Source: Cannabis sativa (taxonomy: Eukaryota > Streptophyta > Magnoliopsida > Rosales > Cannabaceae). Taken from it: 64,000 nt of DNA. The notes beneath the pieces are model-generated. The model was not told the origin of the DNA and did no database searches. It saw only the letters and a list, made by a program, of their open reading frames with translations. The DNA lies in assembly GCF_029168945.1 (NCBI RefSeq), contig NC_083604.1:39923686-39987685 (forward strand), read 5' to 3'. This document shows, in pieces, positions 12,678 to 24,436 of this stretch. The translations under genes were made by a program, and so were the position numbers. Numbering within the stretch: the stretch's first letter is position 1; the number at the start of each line of letters is the position of its first letter.

Positions 12678-12984
12678 AGACGGAAACTCAACAGCTCCAC
12701 TTATAGACAAAACAATAAATATGAATTATTTTTATTTTGACGAACTAGAGAAAATTACTTTATAGTACTGATCAATTCAGTTCAAATCTAGAAAGAATTA
12801 ACTCTCTATTTTTTAGGTTGTGTAATTATTATGGTAGTAATTATACTGTATTTTAAAATATAAATGTGTATTTAGATATGAGCTGATAATTACTTATAAA
12901 TTCCTAATCACTTATTTAGAAAAATAGTTAGTAATTACACAGAAAAATAATAAATTTTAGTACATCATATTTAAAATAAAAAAA
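12678..12984. other. AT-rich spacer
   Basis: No gene or element end was recognised here. Confidence 0.4.
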
Positions 12985-14475
12985 AAATTAATAATTTGGT
13001 TTGGTAGAATGTAATGATAATGGTAATAGACTATAGTAATGTAATGGAATAAGAATGATAATGGGAATTGATTAAGATGTTTGGTTTGTTATTGGAATGA
13101 ATATTAGAATAAAAGATAAATTGATAAAATTAACCCATACTTTAATTTTTATATTTATATAAAAAAGGATATTAGAGTCATTTTGGTTTTACTTTATTAA
13201 GTCTTTTGTGATGTAATCCACATTACATAAGTTTTTCTAATGTAATGAGGATTTCATTGTATAATGATTACAATGTAATTCCATTACATTATTTTTAAAA
13301 GTTGAAAAATCGATTTTTGCTCATGTCAATAATTATTACAGAAAAACAGTAAAAATTTAACTGTAATAGTCTACAGCAGCAGAATGTAATTCTGTTACTG
13401 CAGAACACAGTTTTGCAAAAACAAACCAGAACCAGAACAATAAAACTAGCAGAAATAAAAATAATTGTAGAAAATAAAATCACTTGACACAAGAGATTTG
13501 TACGTGGTATCAGTGTTCTTTCGAACACTCCTAGTCCACGGGGTCACGCCTAGAGAAAGAAATCAATTAGTAAAGTCTCAAATATTACAAATACAATTGA
13601 CTTATACAAGTTTAGACTCCCTCCAAATCTTTACCGCAATCCTTTTTAACACACTCCACGAATCTGATTTCTAAACCACCTTCAAACATCAAACTCCCTC
13701 GTCTTTGAGGTGTGAGTGCTTACTTCCTCCCGAAGTAAGGCTTGAATAAGCCTTCTCCCGAAGACATCTCGCTTGTTTAATCAAGTTGTTCTAACTAACC
13801 CTAAGACCAGTGTTAGAACAAATGTATAAACACTAAAACCTAGATGAACAACTAAGTTTTTACAAAAAGAACTCTCTCTTAACAAATGAGAATATGACAA
13901 AAAAAAAAAAAAAAAAAAGCTAGAAGAGTTGAATCGATTGGCTGCTCTCTAGGTTCTATTTATAGAACGTAGGAATCCTAGAGACAGCCACAAAGTCGAT
14001 TCCACAGCTGTATAAACTTTCCTAAAAGAAAATCATGTTTTGCAGCATCAGAGATAGGTTCTGTAGCAGCAAACCAGACCAGAAAAGGAAATTTGCCAAA
14101 AAGATGTCTGATCCTATACATGGGCTTGATACCTACCAAAAACAGTGTGCTTGATCTGATTTTATCAAGACACAATCGAACACATTAAAGAGAAATAAAC
14201 ATGGTCAAAGTTTTCATACAAAGCCAACTTTTCATAAGAGAAATTCTTCTCTTACAAGAAGTTTCCAAACTTAAAAATGGATAGCTGAATAAAGATTCTT
14301 TCCTATCATAGAAAAGAACATTAAAAACACATTATTAAGGTGAGAAAATCGATTTATTAACACAAAGAAATCACACCATAAATAAGAAATATTTTGGCAC
14401 CTAAATTACCAAAAATAAAGTTTACAAAAGCAAAACAAACACTGTAATGGATAATTTAATTATATTACGATTCCC
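12985..14475. mobile_element. TTTGGTTTG-ended MITE-like repeat, split by an insertion
   Basis: The left part (about 12985-13295) starts ATTTGGTTTGGTAGAATG and is rich in ATGTAATGG repeats. The right part (about 14415-14475) ends CCCATTATACAAACCCAAAT, whose complement resembles the left end. Between them lies about 1.1 kb of different sequence. The inverted ends and the ATGTAAT-rich interior suggest one non-autonomous element interrupted by a second. Boundaries are approximate and no target duplication was confirmed. Confidence 0.4.
13295..14412. mobile_element. nested non-autonomous LTR-like repeat
   Basis: The insert has no gag or pol. On the plus strand it holds GTACGTGGTATCAGTG followed by CCTAGTCCACGGGGTCACG, a phrase seen in some plant LTR-derived repeats. 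On the minus strand it has a TATA-like CTATAAATAG near 13962. These are typical of LTR or TRIM-type elements. A poly(A) run lies at about 13897-13917. Class and edges are uncertain. Confidence 0.3.
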
Positions 14476-14678
14476 ATTATACAAACCCAAATATGGTATA
14501 AATTTTCATGGGGACTACGAGAATTAAAGAGTATAATTGAGAGTTTGAGACTTCTCAGGTATTAGTTTCAATTACATCATTACAATATAATTACATAGTC
14601 AAACAAACATATAAACTTCCATAATTAAAATTAAATTACACTCAATTTCAATTCCCTATACACAGAGTAAATGGATAA

Positions 14679-14935
14679 TGGTGCAATAGATATTAGTATT
14701 AAAATGACCCAATGCAATGAGTTAATTATTAGATTTGTTTGAAAAACTAAAAATGGATAAGTCACAACTCACATGGTAATGTTATGACAACGGTACAAAA
14801 CATATTAGTAAAATGACCCCATGCAATGAATTAATTGCTAGATTTATTTTTTTTTTTGGTAATTAATTGCTAGATTTATTTGAAAACTAAAAATAGATGT
14901 CACAACTCACATGGTAATGTTATGGTAGTCGGTGG
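14679..14935 (+). repeat. imperfect tandem duplication, about 110-145 bp units
   Basis: Two consecutive copies share TTAGTAAAATGACCC, ATGCAATGA and GTCACAACTCACATGGTAAT. The second unit (from about 14790) is longer because a roughly 30-bp TTAATTGCTAGATTTATT segment is itself duplicated around a T run. Confidence 0.75.
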
Positions 14936-15281
14936 TGTTATATAAATAATTAATTACTTCCGTTACATAATTATCAGAACGTAATGTAAAAGGCAATCAG
15001 AGGAAGAGGAAGTAGGCATTGGATTGAAGAATATTACATCCTGCTTTCCCTTCTCATTCTCAAAAACGACAAATGTTTTCACATGACAAACGTTTGTTGT
15101 ATAATATTTAATTAAATCACTTAAATCCACCAAAGGGCTCAGTTTAACTGAAATAACATTAAAAACAGAGAGCTCTTCACAGAGCATATCTTGGGGTTAT
15201 TATATTTTTAAGGCCAATTTATATACATATATATTACATATATTTTCTTTTGAAAATAAGACTGAATATATAAAAGGAAAA
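14936..15281. other. spacer with an unassigned short frame
   Basis: A 74-codon minus-strand frame (14963-15187) lies here. I could not relate it to any family. It may be a decayed exon or part of the adjacent LINE relic. Confidence 0.25.
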
Positions 15282-15800
15282 TTAGACCTCATGGTCGTTA
15301 CACAAGATATCTTCAGGAATGACGGACGAATCCACAATACCTGTTAAGTTCTGAGTGAACGCCCATTTAGCTACATTATGGGCCGCAAAATTACACAAGC
15401 AAGGAATAAACGAAAAATTACAAGATAAAAAATTTCTAGAAAGATGATTACAAGAAAAAACATAGTTATCAATATTCCAAATAGAGTGAATTCCTTTGAG
15501 TGCCTTGATAACCAGATCCGAGTCGCTCTCCACCAAAACATTGTTGTGATTCTTGATCCCAGCCGATTCAAGAGCAAGCCGACAAGCAGCTGCCTCACCA
15601 ATCAACGAGTCGCTGAAGCTGACCATGGACACAGCAGCCCATAGAACAGCTCTTGTGTGGTCCCTAGCCAGAGCAGCCGCACACATGGATTCGCCCCCAA
15701 CCTTGACATCACAGTTGATTTTGATCCAATCCTCAGGCGGAGGTGTTCAGACCGGATCAGCCACATGTACCGCTGGAGGGAATAAGCAGGAAGCATAATC
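15282..15800 (-). pseudogene. LINE-derived RNase H (RVT_3) domain fragment
   Basis: The minus-strand frame reads PPPEDWIKINCDVKVG, then SLIGEAAACRLALESAG, VLVESDSDLVIKAL and NFAAHNVAKWAF before a stop near 15282. These are the conserved blocks of the plant RNase H-like domain at the end of LINE ORF2. The Asp of NCD, the Glu of GEAA and the Asp of ESDSD are all retained. No reverse transcriptase was found upstream, and a stop lies just before the PPP motif, so this is probably a LINE 3' relic. A domesticated RNase H gene is possible because 134 codons stay open. Confidence 0.65.
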
Positions 15801-15879
15801 TGTATAACAGTAAAAAATAGAGTCAATAGAAGTGACAAGGTTGCTAGGCTACAAATTATGTACCTTGTCATATAAATAC

Positions 15880-16263
15880 AATAGAAGAATATATATTTAT
15901 ATAATTCTATTAAAAAAATATATACGTATATATTATGCTAATTAATTCAATTAATTATAGTACTTACTATATATATATATGTATATATCATATAAAATAG
16001 AAATTATTCTTATTACTTGGATTTAAAACCTCATTTGTTCCATTGAAAGTTTTGTCTAAAATTAATTTTGGAGACTCACAAAAAAAAAAAATCAGGATTA
16101 TTTTGTTCATATTATATATTAAAAATAAACATATACTTTATTATTTAACATATTAATTATTTCAACTAATTTTTTTAGAAGTAAAACACATAAATTAACA
16201 ATAAATACATATGTGAATATTTATACACGTGTTTATATTAAGACAAGTATTTTGATATAGTAT
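15880..16263. other. AT-rich spacer
   Basis: No gene or repeat end was seen apart from short (TA)n runs. Confidence 0.4.
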
Positions 16264-16271
16264 TTACTATT

Positions 16272-16701
16272 GGAAAATTCTACAATACACCCCCTTAAAA
16301 TGAGTGTATTGATGCACCCTTATCTATTTTGGTATCTAAAAAACTATTTAGTCCAATTTTTTTTATGGTCTTATACATTATAGTTATTTAAGACATTTGA
16401 CAAAATTTTGAGAAATTCGAAAAAATTTAACACATTGAAAATAATGTTCAAAGAGTCTGTTGCACGCGTGACTTTTTTATTTTATACGCGTGTGAAATAG
16501 TCGCTTTAAACATTGATTTCTATATTGATTTGTATATTGTAAATTATTCTAAATTTCTCAAAATTTTATAGGATGTCTTAAATAACTATAACGTACATGA
16601 CTATGAAAAAATTTGGACTAAAAAATTCTTATAGATACCGAAATAGTTGCAAGTTGTTATCAGTACACCCATTTTGATGGAGTGTATTATAGAAGTACCC
16701 A
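16272..16701. mobile_element. fold-back MITE, 430 bp
   Basis: Most of the element is a long inverted repeat. The left arm has CTACAATACACC, GGTATCTA, TTTAGTCCAA, TATAGTTATTTAAGACAT and AAAATTTTGAGAAATT; the right arm carries the complements of all of them in reverse order. An 8-bp direct repeat TTACTATT flanks it at 16264-16271 and 16702-16709. The centre contains two ACGCGT motifs. Long arms favour a Mutator-type MITE, while an 8-bp duplication would suit hAT. No coding sequence. Confidence 0.8.
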
Positions 16702-17106
16702 TTACTATTTTAAATACAATACATCTACAAGTTACAAGTTGATTATTTTTCAATTTTAAATTTTGCTACTAAAAAATAAACATTGAAATTTAAATATATA
16801 ATGTGGATATTTATATTTTGATTATAAATTATATGTTTATTTAAAATAAAGTAAAATAAAAATATTATAGAAGTTTCTACAGTGACCTACAATAGAATAT
16901 TATTTCTTTATTTATTTCTTATTTGTAATATTGGTCTTATTTAGAGGATTGTCTGGAGTTATCAAAGTATCTTGGCCTTTCTTTTGTTATTGGCAGAAAG
17001 AAAAAAGTTAACCTCTGACACACCAAAGACAAAGTGTGGAAGAGGCTTCAAACTTGGAAGATGGGAAGGGAGAGTGTTGATTAAAGCAGTTGTGCCGTAG
17101 AATTAG

Positions 17107-17266
17107 TAGCACAAGCCATCGCTATACTATATGCACTCAGTACTCCAAAAGTACTAATGTTGGTAGGATTCGTTCGTACTTCCTGATAGCACAACCAACC
17201 ATTATACCATATGCACTCAGTACCCCAAAAGTACTAGTGTTGCTAGGATTAGTTCATACTACCTGA
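17107..17266 (+). repeat. tandem duplication, two 80-bp units
   Basis: Units 17107-17186 and 17187-17266 share TAGCACAA at the start, ATGCACTCAGTAC and CCAAAAGTACTA in the middle and CCTGA at the end. They are equal in length with scattered substitutions. Confidence 0.85.
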
Positions 17267-17289
17267 AACATGCATGCCAAATATGTATA

Positions 17290-18580
17290 TATATGTGCAT
17301 CCTTTATACTTATCTTACATCACTTCCGTAATCAGGTGTGCTGATCAACTTGAGTAGAAAATACTACTGACGATCTTCAGATCCTAAGTTACAATCATGT
17401 AAAATAAGTAAGTGACTCACTAAATCACTTGCGGGGACTTAAACTTAAATCAGAAGTTTTCCTGTCGATAAATAGTGTGGCAATACCCTATATATCGAGA
17501 AAACATGAAAATTGAGGTACCTAATCACCCTATCCAGGTAACCGGATCCCCACCATTTCTTGGGGTTCTACCTGGGGAAACGATTCATTATTTCTACAGA
17601 AACGATGGACTATTTCGTAGCAGAATTTCCAAAACTCAATTTTTTTCTAACTCAAATCTACCACAAATAACACCAAACTTTCTAGAACATCTAATAACAA
17701 CATGTTGAACATAATTCAACCAATAATTGCAACATCAAAGCCCTGGAATAAAAAATAATATTGTTGAGCAAGCTTTGAGTTCTAAACTAAAACTTGCTGA
17801 AATCACACAACAGCCAACAACAACCACTTAAAAAGAACACAAACAATCACAAGTGGCTTCCCAAAAACAAATTCAAACCTCTTAAATCCTAAAAAAACTA
17901 AAAGCTCAAGAACTCAAACCAAACCAAGCTTAAACCTTAAAATTCAAAAGGGATAATAAGCTAGGGCTTACCTTTGATCCTTCTAACTAATTTTTCTTCA
18001 AAACCTTGCTGTAAATACCTGTGAAAATGTTTGAATTGGGTTTGGTTTCCCTTAGGTTAAAGTGAGACCGAGAGAGAAAGAGTTGGTGAGGAGAGAGGAA
18101 TTAATTTTGATTTTGTGATGTTTATCTCTAATCATTCTAGATTAATCTAATAAAACCAATAAAAATCCTTAATGAATTCATTATCTACAAAACCCACTAA
18201 GTGAAAATTAAAATCAAACTTACGGTTAAGTTACCAAAATGCCTTTTTATTCCCTCTTAAGTAACCTTTAAACCCTAAGAGTAAAATGGTCGTAATCAAT
18301 TACCCCGTAAAATCATGACATTCTAAATGTCCATAGACTTGCCCTGCTAATCCTAGGATACTCAACTGTATCTCTGTGACTTTAATGGACAAATCGTCAT
18401 ATTCAACTATCATTGGCATAAATTATGAAAAATATCAAAATTCATAATTAACATACATGGCACACCTAGAATACAATAAAATCTCCATAATCGAGAATTT
18501 ATTTCACATATGCCTACTTCTAAAAATAGGTCTTATTTTGTACTAATGCACATTTATAACCATAAATTGTAATTAAATCA
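17290..18580 (-). mobile_element. probable chromovirus-type Gypsy LTR remnant
   Basis: This non-coding block has the same ordered landmarks as the solo LTR at 34511-37489: an A/C-rich tract, an 'acttacct...cttct' stretch, a GAGAGAGA-rich stretch and a 'tgacatt...' motif near 18315. Both read as Tekay-like LTRs on the minus strand. Ends and target duplication were not found, so this is a resemblance call. Confidence 0.35.
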
Positions 18581-18619
18581 CTACAGTTGGGTGGAGAATG
18601 ATGACTAGAAACGGCTAAT

Positions 18620-21322
18620 TACTAAAGCTTGGCTAGAAGGTCCGGTGATTACTACCACAAGCGATCTAAGACGTCAATTTTCAAGGGTGTGAAACCAGAC
18701 TCGGGTGCTAGAATAAAATGCAGAATAGAGAATGCCAAAGTCAAATTAAAGAACTTAAAAAAGAGATTGATAGTTTGTCCTTGGATCAGTCCAAAAAGGT
18801 CGTTATTAAGCTCAAAAGGACCTTAATGCTTAGCTGGTAAAAGGAGAAATTTTTTGGAAGCAACGAAGAAGAGCAATATGGCTCAGCCACGGGGATCGCA
18901 ATACTCATTATTTCCATCAAAAAGCTTCTTCCTGTCAAAAAAAGAATTACATTAAGGCACATTCGACTAGAATCTAGTTTGGCATAATTTGAAGACCGAG
19001 ATTGAAGGTACGATTTGTGAGCATTTCCATACTTTATTCTCTTCTATGGGAAGCCAGCAAATCCTTGTCCCTCAACTCCAGCATTTTGTGCCTTATCGCC
19101 TTAATCGAGTCCAAAACGATAGACTTTTGGCACACTTTACAGCAACTTAGGTTTAATTGGCGCTCTTAAAGCCCCAGGAATTGATGGAATGCCTTGCCTT
19201 TTTTATGATCACTATTGGCATATTATTGGGACAGATGTGAAAAAATTGTGTATGGATGTCCTCAATTATAATATGGATTACAGTGCCATAAATAAAACAC
19301 TCTTGTGTTTAATTCTGAAAGTGACCAACCCTAAGATAGTTGTCAAATTCCGACCCATTAGCCTGTGCAATGTAAGTTATAAAATAATGGCAAAATGTTT
19401 GGCCAATCGTATGTAGGATAGATTGCATAAGGTAATATCAAAAAAGCAAAGTGGTTTCATTAAGGTGCCTCATTCAAGATAATTCCATCATAGGATTTAA
19501 GAGTCTTCACTGCATGGAGAAAGGGTGCTTGGGGAATGACCGAAAAATGGCTCTCAAATTAGGCATGTCCAAAGCGTATGACAGAGGTGAGTGGTCATTC
19601 ATTGAGGTTATGATGGTATCTCTGGGGTATGACCAATGTTTGGTGGATAAGGTAATGAATTGTATTAAGTCGGTCTCATTCTCGGTCATAGTTAATGGTG
19701 AGATTTGTGGCAACATCCAACCCATGCGGGGACTTCGCCAAGGGGACCCTCTTTCACCCTACACATTTCTCCTTTACTATGAAGGATTTTCTAGCCTTCT
19801 TCATGGGGAAGACTGAGCTGATTGGATTCATGGGGTTAAATTAGGTCGTGACGGGCCCAAGCTTTCACACCTCTTCTTTACAGACGACAACTTTCTTTTC
19901 TTGAATGCTAATATGGAAGAAGGTAAAAGCTTAAAAACCATTCTCCAAGAGTACACTTCTCTCTCAGGTTAGCGCATTAATTTAAAAAATTTAGAGTTAT
20001 TTTTGGGGCGCCATATCAACAAAAAGGAGAGGTTCACCTTGGATGTTAGTTTGGGAGTGAAATTGGTGGATTGCCATATTTAGTATTTAGGTTTTCCAAC
20101 CTATATCAGGAGGCAGAAAAAAGAAGTGTTTGAGGACATTGAGGCTAAGATTTGTAGTAATCTTCAAGGGTGGGACGCAGGGTTACTCTCCCAAAGGGGA
20201 AGAGAAATTTTGCTAAAGGCATTGATCCAAGAGATTCCTTGTTACATTATGAGTTGCTTTCGCCTTCACAAAGAACTGATTAAAGATGTCCATTCGATGA
20301 TGGCCCGGTTTTGGTAGGGAACTGCAGATACAAAGTAGAAAATCCATTGGGGTAGATGGGAGAAACTTTGTAAACCCAAAGCTCGGAGGGAATAGGAGTT
20401 AAAGATTTTAGCAATTTTAACCAAGCCTTACTGTCAAAGCACGGCTGAAAGATCATTATAAGCCTCATTCCATGCTTGCTCGAGTCTTTAAGGCATGCTA
20501 CTTCACCAATATCTCCTTCTTAGAGGCTAAACTAGGCAGGTACAACTCCTTTGTGTAGCGTAGCATCATTTGGGGCCAAAAACTAATTCTTAAAGGTCTG
20601 CATTGGAAGGTAAATTCGAGGTGGTCAGTGCGCATTAATGAGAATAAATGGCTTCCCCATAAAATCACATTTTTGCTTCGCACTCCAGCAACAATCCCTC
20701 TTGATTCAACTCTTAGTACCATCAAAAACGCCAATGGTACCTAGAATACTGAGAAAATTGAACAAAGCTTCCACCCAATGATGTCCCTATTATCCTTAGG
20801 TTAGCCCCTTGTATATCAAGTGTCGATGATGACCTAGTTTGGCACTATAATCTCCAAGGCATGTACTCGATTAGTAGTGGTTATAATGTGGCAGAAGCTT
20901 CCCTTTTTACAAAAGAAAACTCCTCTCCTCAGCTTATAGAGTATTGGTGGTTTGAGATTTGGCAGTTAGAGGTTTTGCCAAAGGTGAGGAACTTTGTTTG
21001 GCGTGTTTGTAAGGGCTGGCTCCAAGTAGGAAAGGCCCCTTATGCTCGAGGAATAAAGATAGACCCGATCTGTTGCTGATGTGGAGTGTGGGGAGAGGAA
21101 ATAGTGCATACTCTTTAGTAAGATCTGGAAACATCTTTATCTGTGGCATTTTCTCAAACCCACGGTGACTGACCAAGTGGATCTAATGCTTAGAGCTCAT
21201 CACCTAATGTCCCAGTATGATTTTTATACTTTTATTCTTCTATCTTGGTTGGTCTAGAATCGAGGAAACAAAAAGAGGCTCCACTTGTATAAACATTGGT
21301 TAGAGTGGGCTCAATTAGAGAT
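18620..21322 (+). pseudogene. plus-strand LINE ORF2, reverse transcriptase part
   Basis: Plus-strand L1-type ORF2 with many stops. Readable blocks in order are: WKQRRRAIWLSHGDRNTHYF (about 18855), the pre-RT helix; ILKVTNPKIVVKFRPISLCN (19189-19416); [17 protein letters not shown] and [13 protein letters not shown] (19451-19816); a FADD-box remnant FTDDNFLF near 19880; LSQRGREILLKALIQ and IPCYIMSCF (20126-20317); and the zinc-binding region GYNVAEASLF..LPKVRNFVWRVCKGWL (20861-21079). The frame reaches an EWAQLE block at about 21305 and is then interrupted by a MULE-like insertion. Its RNase H continues at 23018. Confidence 0.8.
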
Positions 21323-23017
21323 GGGATTTTTTCTATAATAAATTAAAAATGGAACAAGTTTACATTTATGACCCCAAAAAGGGAAATAAACAAAAATAGA
21401 AACTAAAAGTTGTTAAATTACAAAAATACCAGCCAAGGAAAATGGAACCCTCCATCTTCTTCGTGACCCAGCGGACGAATCCCCCAACCCATTCTCAACC
21501 ATTTTCCTTCCAAAACCAGGAAAATCAGATCTAAAAAAAATGTAGATCTCAAGGGAAAACAATTTAAATCCCGAAAATCTAAATACAAAAACAGAAAGAA
21601 AAAAAATCATCCAACCTCCATTGTTGTACAAAAAAAACTCAAAAACAACATTCAGTCAAAAAAGCAAATCACGTTCAAAGATGAAGAATCAAATAGAAGG
21701 AGATCTGGAAATCATTGAAACTCACCCATGATTGAATCAGAGAAAGAATTGAAGGTAATAAAATATGAAAAAACAAACATCATCTAAGCTTTCAGAAAAA
21801 AAACCAGAAAGCAACCACAAAACAACATTTTAAAAACACCCAGACATAAACAGCCTAAAAGATGAACAATTGGGAAAAAACATATTAACAACAATCTGCA
21901 AAACATGAAATTACTAAAAAAATTGTTCACTGTGAAATAAAATTAAACAACACTAAAACTACTAAAACTAAACATTAAAACAACTGTTTAGAAAAGGCCA
22001 ATAGAACACTAAAATAACAATCAAACAACGAATTAAAAATAAAGAGAAAATGTTATGAAAACTTAAAACCTTCGTACAAAAAATGAGAACAAAAACAACA
22101 ATAATCCCTAAAAAAATACATTTAAAACTTAAAAACAACTAATAAGAAAACCCAAACTGACAAAAAGAAAAATAGTGTAGTTTGGTTAAATGATGCTAAA
22201 AACTATTTAATAGCAGTAACAAAACCAAAAAAAAAAAAAAACTAAGAAAACAAAAATGAGAACAAAAATAAAATAAAAAATAACGGTTGATTAAAAATTT
22301 CAACTTAAAAAAATAAAAAAAATTCAAGGTAAACAACTCTTGGGTTTAACTTTAGGCTTCACTTCCAAATCAGAAACTTCATCCTCGAAGTCAAAATCGG
22401 AGAGAACCTAAAACGTTATGGAGAAAAAAAATTGAAACACAAAACAACAAACGAAAAACAAAACGACAAGAAAAAAACTAAAAAAAAATTAAAAAACAAC
22501 CCAACTTACATCCTTGACAAATCTCGAAGATTTGGTTCTCTTTGCCTTACAAGATTCAATCTTAGCTGGAAAAATCTTTTTTTAGAACCAGATGGCTCTG
22601 CAGCATCACCCATTCCCTTCTTTGCAATGTCTTTCAAACCCATTTTAGGATCGTAGCATAGATGGGAGTTTGAAATCCGTGAGTTAGGGCTTCACATGGG
22701 ATGATAGTGGGTTATGGAAAAAAAAAAAAAAAAAAAAAAACTAACAGAAAATAAAAGAAAAATTAAAAAAAAATGAATGAAAGAGAAGAAGGTGGAAGAG
22801 ATGGAATGTAATATTGGAGATGAAAGAGAAGAAGGTGGAAGAGATGGAGTATAGTATTGAAGAAAACCTATGACATAAGCATGCATAGGTATTTGTGTAA
22901 TTATCAAACTTTTTAAATATAATATTGAAAAATATTTTTTTTAAAAATGTTTAAATAACCGAATAAAGATAAAAATGTAAAAAAATGACAAAAAAAGATA
23001 CCAAGTGTAAAAATCCC
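21323..23017. mobile_element. Mutator-like element, 1.7 kb, inserted in the LINE
   Basis: The ends are GGGATTTTT and AAAAATCCC, a perfect 9-bp inverted terminus that extends imperfectly. The 9-bp sequence ATTAGAGAT flanks both sides (21314-21322 and 23018-23026). Removing the element and one duplication copy makes the LINE coding frame continuous (EWAQLE into IADLIDG). A 9-bp duplication is diagnostic of Mutator-like elements. No transposase frame is present. The interior is A-rich on the plus strand and contains a small gene-like segment on the minus strand (22327-22643). Confidence 0.8.
22327..22643 (-). pseudogene. small two-exon gene-like segment carried in the MULE
   Basis: The minus-strand ATG at 22643 opens MGLKDIAKKGMGDAAEPSGS. 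A frame slip at a run of seven A (near 22585) leads into KIFPAKIESCKAKRTKSSRF. A consensus donor (GAT|GTAAGT) lies near 22511. A plausible acceptor (GTTTTAG) near 22409 opens VLSDFDFEDEVSDLEVKPK, ending at a TGA near 22327. Acidic and basic low-complexity patches suggest a nuclear protein tail. It may be a captured host gene fragment (Pack-MULE) or a decayed MULE accessory gene. I do not recognise the protein. Confidence 0.4.
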
Positions 23018-23590
23018 ATTAGAGATAGCTGATTTAATTGATGGGTCGAAAACCAGAGTTCCAAATACCTTAAACTCTCTGAGGTTGCTTAATAGTTGTA
23101 CATGCCCTCCTCCTAGTTTGTATTGCTTAACTGTCATGCTAGTGTCCCCTTAAATGGTGATAATTATGGAACGAATGTTGTCATTAGAGACTACAAAGGT
23201 AGGGTAGTTGCTGTAGGGATAAGTAAACTGTTTGGTCATCATTCAGTTGAAATGGCTGAGGTTATGGCCATACTAGTGGGGGGTTATTTTGGCCTCTCGA
23301 GTTCAAGGAAAGCCTTTGCTTATCGAGACGAACTGCTTTCAAGTGGCTCATTATTAGTAGGGGAGTTCAAATGTAGAAACGAATTGGAGTGATTTAATTG
23401 ATGAGCTACAGGTAGCTTTATATTTTCAAGATTGTATAGATATAATGCATGTAAAAAGATCTTGTGATACAGTAGCTCATTATTGGCTCATAGATCTTTT
23501 GATTAAACATTATGGATTGGGGATTTTCCTAAATGTGTTGTCACAACAGATGTATCTTTCCTGTTGTAGTATTTTTTTGTGAGTAATTAT
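23018..23590 (+). pseudogene. plus-strand LINE RNase H domain
   Basis: Continues the LINE frame after the MULE insertion. CPPPSLY, then LNCHASVPLNGDNYG, VVIRDYKGRVVAVG and HHSVEMAEVMAIL are the standard RVT_3 blocks, and RSCDTVAHYW comes near the end. The first catalytic Asp, expected in NCDAS, is His here, so the enzyme would be inactive even without the frame breaks. The Glu of EMAE is kept. Confidence 0.75.
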
Positions 23591-24436
23591 ACTTCTCTTT
23601 CAAAAAATAAACCAACACTAATTCAAAGTTCATTTTACTACGGAAAGATCGAAAAAAAAAAAAAAAAACATGAACAAAATAACAAGACATGGAATCATGG
23701 AAGTAATGAAGGAGAGGGGCGAAAGATTATGCCTCTCTTTTTCTTTTTCTATTTTATTTTTTTGAAAATGGTTTTATTTTTTATTTTTAGAAAGAACGAT
23801 TAGGCCTATCTTCAGGAATACTTTAATCAATTTAGTTGCCCACATTTTCTAGTAACTTTAGCAAACCTTTCATTACGTATTGGACAATACAACATGTGAC
23901 AGTCCAAAACACCCATTCGACGGAAAGATTTAGACGGAAAAAGAAAGTAAAATGTAAAGATAGACTCGGTTGTTTTATGTACCCAAGTGAAAAATCACAA
24001 TAAACGCATGATTTAAATTGTGGATTAGAAGAGTATTTAGTTGAAGATTATTTTATTTACCAATACCACAGCAAAAATCATAGAAGCCACGTAAAATACA
24101 CCAACATTACCTCCAGCAACCGATATGCAATAATGCACGCACGTTAGCTTGTTAAGACATTCTTGTAGATCCAAATTTCATTTCTTCTACCCTTATAATA
24201 ACTCTCAATCTTAGTTACCTTCCATAAATCATAACTTTTAATGAATATAGCTTCTTCACAAGCGCCTTCCACATCTTTCTGATTCCTCAGTGACCCAGAT
24301 AAGAAATACGAGATGAAATGAAAATAAGAAGACAAAGTAACAGACTAATTTACCAAATAGGAGAGAGCAAGTGAAATCTACACCATGCTCTATTTGTTGG
24401 AAGTAATGATGGTTTTCCTAAGTAACCCTTTTCTAC
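23591..24436. other. spacer downstream of the RING-CH gene
   Basis: AT-rich with poly(A)/poly(T) runs at about 23650-23670 and 23740-23790, possibly LINE tail remnants. The 3' UTR of the RING-CH gene probably occupies the right part. Confidence 0.4.

Noticed and set aside
14963..15187. 74-codon minus-strand frame
   Set aside because: Looks somewhat protein-like, but I could not link it to a family or to the RNase H fragment downstream.
17475..17708. 77-codon plus-strand frame
   Set aside because: Within a Gypsy LTR-like block; no recognisable motif.
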